From: Collodictyon triciliatum
Taxonomy: Eukaryota > CRuMs
Direction of reading: 5' to 3'
Assembly: GCA_043381765.1 (NCBI GenBank)
Contig: JBHJMP010000889.1
Location: forward strand, 1-35,449
DNA length: 35,449 bases
A model generated the notes under the pieces. It made no database searches. It worked only from the letters and a program-made list of their open reading frames with translations, and was not told the DNA's origin. Numbering within the stretch: position 1 is the stretch's first letter; each line of letters opens with the position of its first letter. The position numbers and the translations under genes are program-made. Below, piece by piece: positions 9,977 to 21,300 of this stretch.

Positions 9977-12900
9977 GCAAATTTAATCAAACAACAGACG
10001 AAGGCCGTCAGGGTAATAAAATATGTTTCTTAATAATCTCGTATCATACGTGAATGATTGTAGACCCAGTTTAAAAACATAATGGGACATATAAATATTT
10101 TCCATTATTAGATAATAATCGAATATTATTTGCTTTATTCCAAATATAGAAATTTCTTATATTTTTTCCTGCGGCGGTCTGCATTGGGCGAGGCTTGGGA
10201 TAAGTCTGCGAACCCGTCAGAAATCTGCTTGCGAGGCCGCGTTTGTTTTCCTTCTTCCTTTTTCCTTTTTCCTTTGTCCATTTTCCTTTGTCCATTTTCC
10301 TTAGTCGATTTTCCTTTGTCCATTTTCCTTAGTCGATTTTCCTTTGTCCTTTGTCCTTTGTCCTTTGTCCTTTGTCCTTTGTCCTTTGTCCTTTGTCCTT
10401 TTTCCTTTTTCCTTTCTCCTTTTTCCTTTTTCCTTTCCTTTGTCGATTTTCATTTTTCCTTTGTCCTTTGTCCTTTGTCCTTTTTCCTTTCCTTTGTCGA
10501 TTTTCATTTGTCCTTTGTCCTTTGTCCTTTGTCCTTTGTCCTTTTTCCTTTCCTTTGTCGATTTTCATTTGTCCTTTGTCCTTTGTCATTTGTCCTTTGT
10601 CCTTTTTCCTTTTCCTTTCTTTTTTTTTAATCTACTGCAATCACCCGAAAGTATCCTACCAGAAGCAGGCCAACATCAAGAGAGTGAACAAATATTTGAT
10701 CCATTTATTTCATCGCTGGGGTCGTATTATCCTTTGATATGGACAAGAGAATGTGAGGCTCATCTCCCCTTCGCCTAACACGAAATATAGACAAGCTGTT
10801 TATTTGAATACCAATCTCACTATAATCCTAACAATATCCAAATCATTCTGAAGAACGAAATGAAGTTTATCGGACGAGTCTATCTGCAGATATGCGAAAC
10901 CCTCCGGGTGGATTTGGAAGCGCAATCAGATGGTTTCTCCATTCTTTCCTTACTATGTCAACTTACTATATACAATTCACTCATTAAATTAACTCAATAT
11001 AATCCAATTACATGCCTAATAGCACATGTTTAATATTTCAAATTATCAATAATTAACCTTTTCGTGTGCAGCGCACTTCGTATTCGATGTGACTCTCCGT
11101 TGCCAAGAGGGTTCAAGCCCTATCGCAAAGTTTATTGAGTCGCCTCTGAGTGGGCCAGAAAGGACACAAAATAAGGAGTGCTTCATGTATGACTGCTAAC
11201 CATAATACTATTTTTTTTAATTCAGTGTTAGTGTGAACTCATGGAGTGATTGAAAATTCTAAATATCATTAAATCAATTAAATGCGTTCTCACTTCACTT
11301 TTTATGAAACAAATTCCGATTTCTTTTCCTTGGTCGACAGAGACATTTCAAACAAGGGGTGCTGGATTGAGATTTCCATGTCAAGAATCAGTCATTTAAG
11401 ATTGGTGGGTTCACTATCATACTCAGATAAAAGAATAATGAAAGGCTTTCTTTCTCATACATTTTTATTTAAAATTTACTTTAGATAATTATAAAACAAC
11501 AGCAACAGTGTATTTCAATATCAACGTACTTTTATCCGGCTAATAGGAAGCAACTGCATCTAAATATATCATTAAATGGGAGAGATTTTCCAAGTCAAAT
11601 CACTTGAGCGACATGTATATAGACGAAGAGCATTCAGCTTATGTGTCGAATGAAACGACTCTACTGGCTAAATTACTTTACATATCTTTTGTATGATTCT
11701 TACGGATATTATTTTATACAAACTAACTGAAAATGTGTTTTTTTTTTTAACTAAATGATTCATCCCGTGCATTTACAGGATAACATAAGCGAGGAAATTT
11801 ACGACGATTATCTTAATTTTGTTCAGGTATTTCAATTCGAAAAGTATCAATATATGTCAGTGCAATCAGAATAATTCTCAAAAGAAAATAATCAGCCACA
11901 ATCGTAATATTTGACGAGATTTGGGAGAGAAAAGAAAACTGACATATATAACTTAATGAAAATTCTGCTTCTAGTATCTCACCAAAGGAAATCAAAAGCT
12001 TTTTTCGGCTCTTTGTACTGCAGCCAGAGATTCGAAATACTTGTTTGCGACACCTATATCAGAATTATTTCCAGATGCAGAGGATTCATTAATCCTTGTC
12101 CAAATACTGACGAATGAAATTTTTCAAAGCAAGTGTATCACTTCTATTTGAACATCCCAATATCTAATTCATCTTTTGATGGTAACCTAACGCCGTATGA
12201 TTCTCAAATTCACACTTATAAAAACGCAGCATCAAAGCAGGCAGAGTCATTTGCATATGATTCAGTGGAAAAAGAAATCCTTCGTCTTCACATCTCTGTA
12301 CAATATTTAGCATAATTTGGACGAGTCTGGATATCTTTTCTTTATTATCATACANNNNNNNNNNNNNNNNNNNNNNNNNNNNNNNNNNNNNNNNNNNNNN
12401 NNNNNNNNNNNNNNNNNNNNNNNNNNNNNNNNNNNNNNNNNNNNNNNNNNNNNNNNNNNNNNNNNNNNNNNNNNNNNNNNNNNNNNNNNNNNNNNNNNNN
12501 NNNNNNNNNNNNNNNNNNNNNNNNNNNNNNNNNNNNNNNNNNNNNNNNNNNNNNNNNNNNNNNNNNNNNNNNNNNNNNNNNNNNNNNNNNNNNNNNNNNN
12601 NNNNNNNNNNNNNNNNNNNNNNNNNNNNNNNNNNNNNNNNNNNNNNNNNNNNNNNNNNNNNNNNNNNNNNNNNNNNNNNNNNNNNNNNNNNNNNNNNNNN
12701 NNNNNNNNNNNNNNNNNNNNNNNNNNNNNNNNNNNNNNNNTTTCGTTATGTATATGCGGTCTTTAGATTCATGATTTGATTTCTCATGATGAGACAAGCA
12801 GAAATTTTAGCCAGTTTCAGCAATTGTTTTTCACCGTACTTCAATCAATAAAAACTAGCATAACTGGGCTTCCCTTGTAAGTATCTTAATTCTAAGAATA

Positions 12901-14781
12901 TTTCTAAATACAACCCTTCCCTTACGTACAAAGGAAATTATTGTCGATAATTACATCAACATATATATTAAAAATAAATTAAATCAGAGTCCTTCGGCAA
13001 GCAGCCTACATTGTGTTTCAGAGTGTTTCAAAAGATAATCCAGGTCAAGCTAATCGTAGTGTCGGCCTCCTGCTAATATATTTCTTTCTTATTCCGTGTA
13101 TCGAGAGTCCTGCAAAATTTGGTATTTGCTCATGTGAGTCTAATTTCTACTTTGAATCCGTATATTACTCCGATAATAGAATCAAATTACCAAATAAATT
13201 GCAAAATCAATTATGCGCAGACGAGCAATGGACACCTTTGGTGGATAAAGTATTATCACAACTTTGCCGATGTTTCGCTTACCTGTGTGAGTATGACTCT
13301 TTCACTGAAGATGCCACCGCGATAGCTGGTTCAATATGCAACCAAGTTTATGAAGTTTATCAACAAATCCTAGAAAGTCTCCCACTTAATCCGGACGCAA
13401 AGGTGCAGTAATTTCGAAATCAACATAAATAACCTCACTCTAATCACTCTTTGATATGTAATAGACATCCAAACGAACTGCAATTGCAACACCTGCGCCC
13501 AGTGCAGAGTCAAATTATCTTGATAGTCTTGTTTTCGCTACCAGAACTCTGCATTTTGCGATGATTGATGATGATTTCATTCAATCTCTATCTTCTGAGC
13601 TGGATACCGAATTCAAGTAACTGCATACTGAAGATAATTGCTCATTGTTTTTTTTCTTTTTTTTTATATATGTATAAAAACAGAGACATACGATTGAATC
13701 CAGAATTTAAATTCACATAACTTGGTTGTAACTTCCACGTTGAAACCCATACATGTATATGTTCATAGGCGAGACATCACAAATATCAAGGAGTTCACCA
13801 TGTGCTTGCCAGTCCCAAAAGGAGCTGTCAGCATGGACTCTCTAAGCAAAACATCCTCGTCTTTCAAACAACGCAACAGTTTCCGGCGCAAGAAAAGTAC
13901 AGCCAACGAAAGAGTATCATCCGAGCTGTTCAACATTCTAGAATCCATGGGGTATAAGCTTATGTCTGTTGAAAAAGAGAATGAAGCTTATCCGATGCTT
14001 ATATGTGTATTTATGTCATGTAGCGATTGTAGAGTTCCGCATGATACATTAATCTATCATCCAAAATAGCGACCAACAAAAAGTTGCACCAGCACAACCG
14101 AATACCCCGTCTCGCCGTGATTCAACGGTGCAGCAAGTGGACCAAGAACTTGCCAGCATTCTAAGCGAACTTGAGGTTGGTTCCAACACCACCACAGAAA
14201 ATCGCCGTTCTAGTCATGCCCGCCGTTCTTTATCCAACCGCACATCACCCGCCTCTTCTGCACGTGAGGCAGCAGGCGATGAGTCGATCTCCAGAGAAAA
14301 TGACAGCGCAAAAAGAAGCGGTGTGGATGTGCGTGATGGAGGCGTGGAGAAGGAGGACGAAGAAAGAGAAACGGACAGTGAGGATGAAGGCGTGTGTGGT
14401 GGTTTTATGGACCGAGACAGGAAGGGCTCAGTCATCTACACGGGGAAAAAAGACATGTCTCAGGAGATAGAAGACCTCCTCACAGACATGGCAAAGCCAA
14501 GGAAACAATCGCTGCTTCAACGCTCGTCCTCGAGCACGTCTATACGCGGGCCGGGCAGCCCAGAAAGCGAGCCGGTCGGGACTGTGCACCGCAGTTCTAT
14601 GTCGGACATCAGCCAGAGACAGCACATGATGGCAACGCCTGCTCTCGACCCACTGGGCAGCGGCAGTTCGCGTCGCACAAACACAGCAGATGCCGCAAAG
14701 GAAGGCTCTTTCTTGTCTGCAGTCAAGAGCTGGAAGACAGACTCCAACTTGTTCAAATTCAGGTCATCAAAGAAAGGATGA
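9977..14781 (+). CDS. C2-RasGAP-type GTPase-activating protein, 5' partial, gap in catalytic domain
   Basis: RasGAPs speed GTP hydrolysis by Ras-type GTPases at membranes. Exons by eye: 9977-10012 (tentative), 10791-10932, 11072-11186, 11341-11404, 11547-11690, 11779-11826, 11975-12132, 12266 into the gap (tentative), 12767-12876, 12988-13121 (or 13133), 13221-13402, 13465-13616, 13769-13951, 14070-14781. Phases agree wherever exons on both sides are visible. The early exons (GRVYLQICETLRVDLEAQSD, HFVFDVTLRCQEGS, CWIEISMSRISHLRL) look like a C2 domain. ELFPDAEDSLILVQILTNEI, then SQFQQLFFTVLQSI, SITGLPLVLRQAAYIVFQSV and LVDKVLSQL, follow the RasGAP helices. The usual FLRxxxPA motif reads IYFFLIPCIESP, so its Arg is missing. 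The arginine-finger region falls at 12266 into the gap; a KRNPSSS stretch there is a candidate. After the domain comes a Ser/Arg-rich basic tail of about 300 residues. An AATAAA lies at 14815. Confidence 0.8.
10251..10621 (+). repeat. Intronic pyrimidine minisatellite (TCCTTTG/TCCTTTT) with higher-order units
   Basis: About 370 bp of almost pure pyrimidine lie in the RasGAP intron 10013-10790. Basic units are TCCTTTG (7 bp) and TCCTTTT. TCGATTTTCAT marks recur at 10443, 10498 and 10559, giving a higher-order period of about 55-61 bp, and a 28-bp unit is repeated near 10276-10336. The frames on both strands are composition artefacts (Ser-Phe-Val-Leu-Cys-Pro and Lys-Asp-Lys-Gly-Gln). The mirror-like purine/pyrimidine asymmetry could form triplex DNA; this is inference. 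Confidence 0.93.
12355..12740. other. Assembly gap (386 N) inside RasGAP gene
   Basis: This run of N falls between the exon ending at 12132 and the exon starting at 12767. It interrupts the part of the RasGAP domain that should follow the arginine finger. Confidence 0.99.
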
Positions 14782-15335
14782 GATGGGACTCTGGCCTTGG
14801 CTTACTCTCTGGCAAATAAATATTCATGGCGTGTACATCAGCGAATGAGACTTGCGTCCTGTCGAGCAACAGAGCGGGACTTGTTGGACGCGTTGTTTGT
14901 TTTGTTTTGTTTTGTTTGTTTGTTTTCCCCTTATTCGATTCATAGTTGTTGGATGTGATGCGTTGTTATATTGAAATCATAGAATGATGCCATTACACAT
15001 AAATGAATTGAAATTCACTGGTCAGCATTTTTGCACATCGCAGTTATTTTGATAGTTATTTCCCTCTTTTTTTTTTTTTTTTCATCAGAAATATGCCATG
15101 GGTTTAAAGTGGTGAACATCGCGGGGATGTTAAGGAGTAAACATAAAATAAGATGGCTCGAGCGATTTGCTTATCTCTCTCCCTTTTTTTTTTTTTTGAG
15201 TGTGTTTTTCGTTCTATTATTTATTTAATTTATACATAAAGTAGCATCAGTGTCTACTCTTTTTTTTTTTTTAACCGTCCTACTGCCGAAGGAGGAGTTC
15301 GGAAGAAGGGTTATCTTTTTCTTGGCGTAGAGTCC
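14782..15335. other. Convergent intergenic region RasGAP / HECT ligase
   Basis: 554 bp lie between two stop codons facing each other. The region holds a plus-strand AATAAA at 14815 and a decayed family A insertion (14898-14945). Three poly(T) runs lie near 15069, 15186 and 15260. A minus-strand AATAAA-like stretch near 15217-15226 could end the HECT transcript. No gene is seen. Confidence 0.75.
14898..14945 (-). mobile_element. Decayed family A insertion, copy A4, with expanded A-rich tail
   Basis: On the minus strand the core reads TATGAATCGAATAAGGGG (14926-14943 region), followed by AAAAC/AAAC repeats instead of a plain A-tail. Flanks TTGTTGGACGCGTTGTT (14881-14897) and TTGTTGGATGTGATGCGTTGTT (14946-14967) agree apart from a 5-nt difference and look like an old target-site duplication. 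It lies between two genes, just after the RasGAP poly(A) signal. Confidence 0.55.
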
Positions 15336-18300
15336 TTACGCGTAGTAAAACTCATCCTCTTCCTCAATCAACTGGTCCGTGTCGATGTCAAAACACGTTG
15401 TTATCGCTTGTAGTAGTCGCTCTCGCAAAATGTTTTCACTAGAATAATCAGGTAACTCCACTGCGAAAAAGCACGTCTGTGCGCGTGGGAAGTCGGAATC
15501 CGGGCTATCCACAACCAGTTTCCCCAGTTTCATTTTGTCCTAGAATCAATCATTCAATCAATAGTTGATCTGTAAAAATCTAATAGCTTATGTGTAAGTG
15601 ATTCTTTCTTTTGAGGAATTACAAGTATAGCCAATAATGGATTCCTCTTTTTATGGCAACATGACCCGATAAGTGTGTCAGTTATATTCAAATGAAAAAA
15701 AAAAAGGGACAAGAATATATCAGAAAGGATGTTTCCTCCCTGTCGACTTCTATTCGAGATTGCAAAGGTGTTTCGTCAGGAATTACCTGTTGCCGAAACT
15801 CAGCCGCAGAAGGCAAGCGCTCCCGACCGGATGCAAACCTTAAGAACAGTTTGCGCTGTTTTTGGTTGAAGCCCTCCAATACATTCCAAAAGTATGAGAC
15901 AATCGGTTCGGTTGGTGAAATATTCTCTCGGTAACGTGTGTGCATCTAGCATGGCAAAAAGTGTGAATATTTTGAGATTCTCGTCCGAGAGATATGAAAT
16001 ATGAAATATGAAATATGAAATATGAAATGAGAAATGAGAAATGAGAAATGAGAAATGAGAAATGAGAAATGAGAAATGAGAAATGAGAAATGAGAAATGA
16101 GAAATGAGAAATGAGAAATGAGAAAGGAGAAATGAGAAAGGAGATATGAGAAAGGAGAAATGAGAAAGGAGAAAGGAGAAAGCAGAAAGGAGAAAGCAGA
16201 AAGGAGAAAGCAGAAAGGAGAAAGCAGAAAGGAAAAGGAAAAGAAATACCTTGAGCAAAGAAAGGTCGACATCTGAATGGCCACACACGCGCAAGGCGAG
16301 TTGTTGCCAGGTAAATAGAGGAAGCAAGCATTCAGGTATGATTGTCGACATTCCCTTACGAATGGCTTTCATTTGCAAAGAACTCTCCTGGAGTCGAACC
16401 TGCTCCACTAGTCTGCAATACTCCCCACGGTTGTCAAATCTAATAAACGAGAAACTTTTTTTAATAATAGTATTTCAAAGATGATATCAATTTGGTGACA
16501 AAAGACAAGAATTCGAGTATTAAAAGAAAAAGAAAGAAAAAGAAAGAAAAAGAAAAAGAAAGAAAAAGAAAGAAAAAGAAAGAAAAAGAAAAAGAAAAAG
16601 AAAAAGAAAGAAAAAGAAAAAGAAAAAGAAAAATGAATGGATGAATGGATGAATGGATTTAACCATTTATTAATTTAATTCGCCGTTCTGGAATACCATA
16701 ATGGCCACTAAACATCGACGTGATTATTGATATCTTATGTGCCACTTACGTGACATCGATGTGTGCTCCGTTTGGCATGAGAGGAACGACAGAGCCATCA
16801 CTTCTTGCAGTGGTGAAGGTTTCAAATATCATATTTGAAAATTGATCTCTATCCATGCCTTTCCTCTCTATTGCATGAAGAATTTCATTCAGCACATTAA
16901 TGAGAATTATCAATAGAGGATGTCCTAGAGGTTTGAGAGGGGAAAAGGAAAAAGAAAAAAGAAACCTATATTGCGTATGCTGTCTAGATACTGCCAACAA
17001 AAGCGGTCTATATCCTTGATATCTTTTGCATCCAGAGGAAGGCCAACCTTGAAGTGAACAGATATCGATCGTTCGGTTTATTACAGGAAAGTAGATTTCA
17101 CGGCATGTTGTAAAAGAGTAAAATACCAAAGGTTTCCAGACGAAGGGTGGAAAATCCAAGGGCAGAGGATTCCTCTTCGTTTCCAACAAACATTAAGTAA
17201 CATTAATTAAATAGATCAAAAATAGTTTAAAAATGAGTAGTCATGTATAAATAAAATGCCAAAAGCTGATTCATCAATCATCTTTGTGGTGATTTCTTAA
17301 AAGAAAAATAATAAGGATAGTGTATGCATGATGCATATATACCGTTCGCATGGCTATTCCCATCAACTTTCCAACAAACTCATACATGGACATATGTATG
17401 GGAGTGGTGGATGCTGGTCGTGGAATGTATTTGTCTCTGTTCTCACCAATACCAATTTCTAAACATGTCCAGAGGGTTTGATGTAATGTATGATTATTTC
17501 TCCCGCAATAACATTTCTTTAATCCATATATTTTGAATCATAAAAGGGATAATGGAAAACTAAAGTCGATTTTTTTTTAAAAAAAAATTAATAATAATGA
17601 AGCTGTATGACTGGCAAGACAAACCTTCTCGTGCAAGTTTGGCGTTGGGGCACAGTATGAACAACGGCAACAAGGATGATTGTAACTCTTCACAAATCCA
17701 TGTAATAGTTTCTCTATACGGTCCTCCAATATCTTGCGCCCCCTCACCCTCCATTTTAACTGTCCATGATTGGTCGTCTTGTCTTAAATACGAAGGGTCG
17801 ATATCATGCAACTGGTGGAATATTTGGACGAAAACACACCACGGAATATCTCCGTCTGGACCTGGTTGTAAATCAATTTAGAGGCTGTTATTTTATTATT
17901 TATTATATATTTACAGATTCATGAAGCAATTATTATCCTTTGTCAAAAAGAAAAAAAAACTATACTATTCGGCGTTTCCGTTGCCTGCTGTCGATTGATT
18001 ATAACGGTAGGTCTTGCGTCCGATGGCATCGTTTTCATCAGTTTATTGAATAACTCCATTTTGGTACTTTGGTTACATAGAAAAAAATTGTAATGATTTT
18101 TTACTGTGACTTTATTAGAGACTAATATATTAAATTACTTTCTGTGCCGTAATTTTTTTTAGATGATTAATAATATCATATTTATACAATTGCTATTCCA
18201 TACCTGTAGAATATAAGTCCTCTAAGCTCGCAGATGCAAAACGATAATGACCCACTTTCGACAGCGTAGCTGAAATCGACGATGGGGAGTATCGGTGCGA

Positions 18301-21300
18301 GAATGTAGTTGAATAATCGAAGGATGGAAAATCTCAATTTCAGTGATTCAGGGGGCACATTATGCAGCAAGGGATAAACCATTCTGTCAGTCTCTGTCAG
18401 TTCAATATCTGGAGGTGTTAATATCAACGGGTTTGTTCCTCTATCCTCGCACATAGAGTCCACATAGTTGACCAACTGCTCGTCCATGGATAATGTCCAT
18501 TGAACTCTACGTAAACAAAATGTTACAAAATAAATTGGGTTATGAAATAAATGCGACTGACATGACAAAAATAATACGCTATACAATACATACTTTGAGA
18601 TTGCTAGGTCGATTAAATCCTTTTCAGATGCGAATAACCTTGCTTTGTAATCCTGTGTAAACTCAGGAACAACAGAGAATCTAAAGCCCCATTCAGAACC
18701 TAAGAAAAAATTACTTCATTTTTCTGTTTTTGGTTGTTGATATTTTTTTCCAAAAGGAAAAAGAAGCAGAAAAAACCAAGAAAACCCAAGAAAAAAGAGA
18801 GCAAAAAACGTAAAATGTTGTGATCCGTTTAAATAATAAAAGCTACATCTTCGAGAATGAACCATATTGTTAACACCTACCATGAATCCCATCGAATTTG
18901 AAAGAAAATGAATCTCCATCTAGGGAGAATATTCGGAAGTGGCTTTCTTCGAACTATGGATTAGTTGAATTAGGTTATTATTATGTTTTTTTTTTTTTTG
19001 CTTTTTTGTTGTTTTTTTTGCTTTTTTGTTTTGTTTTTTCTTGGAACTTAATATTAAACAATACCATGAAAAATAATACATATAATGTAATTTTAGTGAA
19101 TGATTAAAATTACAAAACATAGCAAAAGAAATAAAACCTTTCCAAAAAATTGTCCCAAATCTTCGTATTCGGTATCCTCTCTAAAGAAAACCAATCTGTC
19201 ATGAGGGTGGGTCGACGACCGGCAATCAAGTATGACCAACAGAGATTTAGCGTTGGGAATGCTGACGGTTCCCTCCGTACTGAAACGGTGGTATGGATGA
19301 GGACTCTCTTGCACAACAACTTCTTTAGTCTCTAACCATGCTTCGCATAAGAACGTGTCAGGTAATCCCTTTCGCTGCAAGAAGCATTCCACGATGTGAG
19401 TTACTTCGAATATTATATCAAACCACGAGCGACTTGAGCCGTTATCAGGGTCATCTTTGTCTCCAGCGATATCTGATAAGCTAGTAATAGAGTGTTCGGA
19501 TGATATTGGGCGCATGTTCCCATCCGCACTTGGCGCCCGAAAAGAAACAGGCTTACTTCGCTCTGCATGTAACTGGGAATGTACTTGGCCAGAATGAGTC
19601 TGATTTGTCGGTGATGTCACAATCCCAGGGTCGATGTCACGCTCGAGCCAATTAAATCTGACAGCACCGAGTATGAACTCGACAAGAGACTTGAGATATA
19701 GGCCTTCTTCCTCGCTCCAAAGCAAAGGGAGAGTAGAGCCTTCAGCTGCATGTGAGCCTCTTTTATACATATCGGCCATCTCCTGTCTTACCCGCTGCAA
19801 GAGCTCAAGGTTGGGCTGGATGACATCAGAGGTATTTGAAAAGAGTTTCAATGCATGAGCAGACAAAAATTATCAAGGATAGACAAAATGAATCTAGTAA
19901 TAAAAATGAATGATTGAAAGTAAAATAAAAAGACAAAAAATTTCAATGGAAAATCTCACGGTTCTTGGAATGGACATATTTCGAGTGTGATGCATGATTA
20001 TAATCATCATTCTGATGATTTTTGTTTTTGCCGTGTCAGAAGGCTGAGACTCAACGTTTTGCAGGAGCATATCAATAATATCTGGGAGCCTATTTAACAC
20101 CTCAGCTTGTTCTCCATCCTATGAATTTGCATTTATTTTATTAAAAGATCTCACATGTATATTTCAAGATTATAGTGAACATAAACTCCTACCAAAGGTA
20201 AGAATGAAGCGTGGGTCAGATACATACCTTGCAAACAAGATCAAGAATCCAAGATGCTAAATCGAATGAAGGTTCAGAACTGAATATGTTTTCTCTGTGT
20301 TGTGTGTTGGGCATGGCTGGTGTAGAGGAAAGCCAAAACCCAGAGGAAATGCACAGATTGATAAGGTATCGAGTAATAATGGCTCTGTCAGATGGTTCAT
20401 TGCGAAGAGTACTTGTTAATTTACTACGCAACTGAGACATAACAGGGCCCTGTAATGGTAGATTGTGGAGATTGATAGATTTCATCTCTGGGACAATGTC
20501 ATCTGCGAAAGCTGGCAAAAAAGCTCGCTCGATTGTCGCCAATTTTAACAAACTGAATAGTTTCTCGTGACCACCAAATAAGCTTAGCGAAAATCGGCAC
20601 CCGTCTGGCCATCTCGATAGGATAGAAAGTAGTGTACGACATGCGTGTGTGGCCAAAAGACATGATGAAACAGACGCCAAACTATGAACAATATCAATAG
20701 GCCCAAGTATAGATATATCCCCATAAAAATCATTCATCCCAGTTACGGGACGAGTAAGTAACGTTGAGTACCAACTTGTAGATTTTACCCCTGTTTCAGG
20801 ATTATAATGCTGCAAAAGAGCCATCTGCGAGTCAAGGTCCACTCCTTTCAAAACACACATCTTTTCGTTCTTTTCCGAATTTGAGTCCATGTTTGCAAGT
20901 AGATCAGAATTTGTAGTAACAGAAACGAGCATCATAGGACATATATCTAAAGAGGAAAACAAGGCGCCATTAACGCTGTTTGTGGATTCTGTTGGTTGTA
21001 TTTCCGGGATTGCAACATCCATGCTATCTTCCCCGTTTCCCAAAAATCGACGGAGTGCGCTTTCCTCATCATATCGCATATTTTCTACGACATCATCTCT
21101 TGAAGTAGATGTGACTGGAAGTGAAACTGAACCCTGTAGATGATCAATTGTATTCTTAGTGACAGTGTTTGAACAGTACTGATTGATAGTATAATACAGT
21201 AAATTTTATGTTTTTTTTTTGTTACGTAAGTATAAAATACGTACGCTATTGAAAATGAAAATAGAAAAGCACTTGAATAGACTTTACAAAAATTGGGTAT

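Larger units (their letters stand above)
15336..17861 (-). other. HECT catalytic domain of the giant E3
   Basis: Eight exons encode a full HECT domain, about residues 3330-3707. In order: [20 protein letters not shown] (N-lobe start), [121 protein letters not shown] and [20 protein letters not shown]. Last comes [18 protein letters not shown], with the catalytic cysteine at about residue 3663. The C-terminus runs about 43 residues past it and ends in an acidic EEEDEFYYA. Nothing essential appears missing, so activity is expected. Confidence 0.95.

Noticed and set aside
9386-9990. Long minus-strand open frames
   Set aside because: They run through the N gap and consist mostly of unknown residues.
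10130-10778. Several overlapping frames rich in Phe-Val-Leu-Cys-Pro, or Lys-Asp-Lys-Gly-Gln on the other strand
   Set aside because: These are translations of the pyrimidine minisatellite; the downstream stretch 10630-10780 could not be joined in phase to the RasGAP exon at 10791.
12133-12315. 61-codon open frame continuing after RasGAP exon 12132
   Set aside because: It is out of phase with the exon before it and no splice option brings it into frame; a GTGTAT donor at 12133 makes it intronic.
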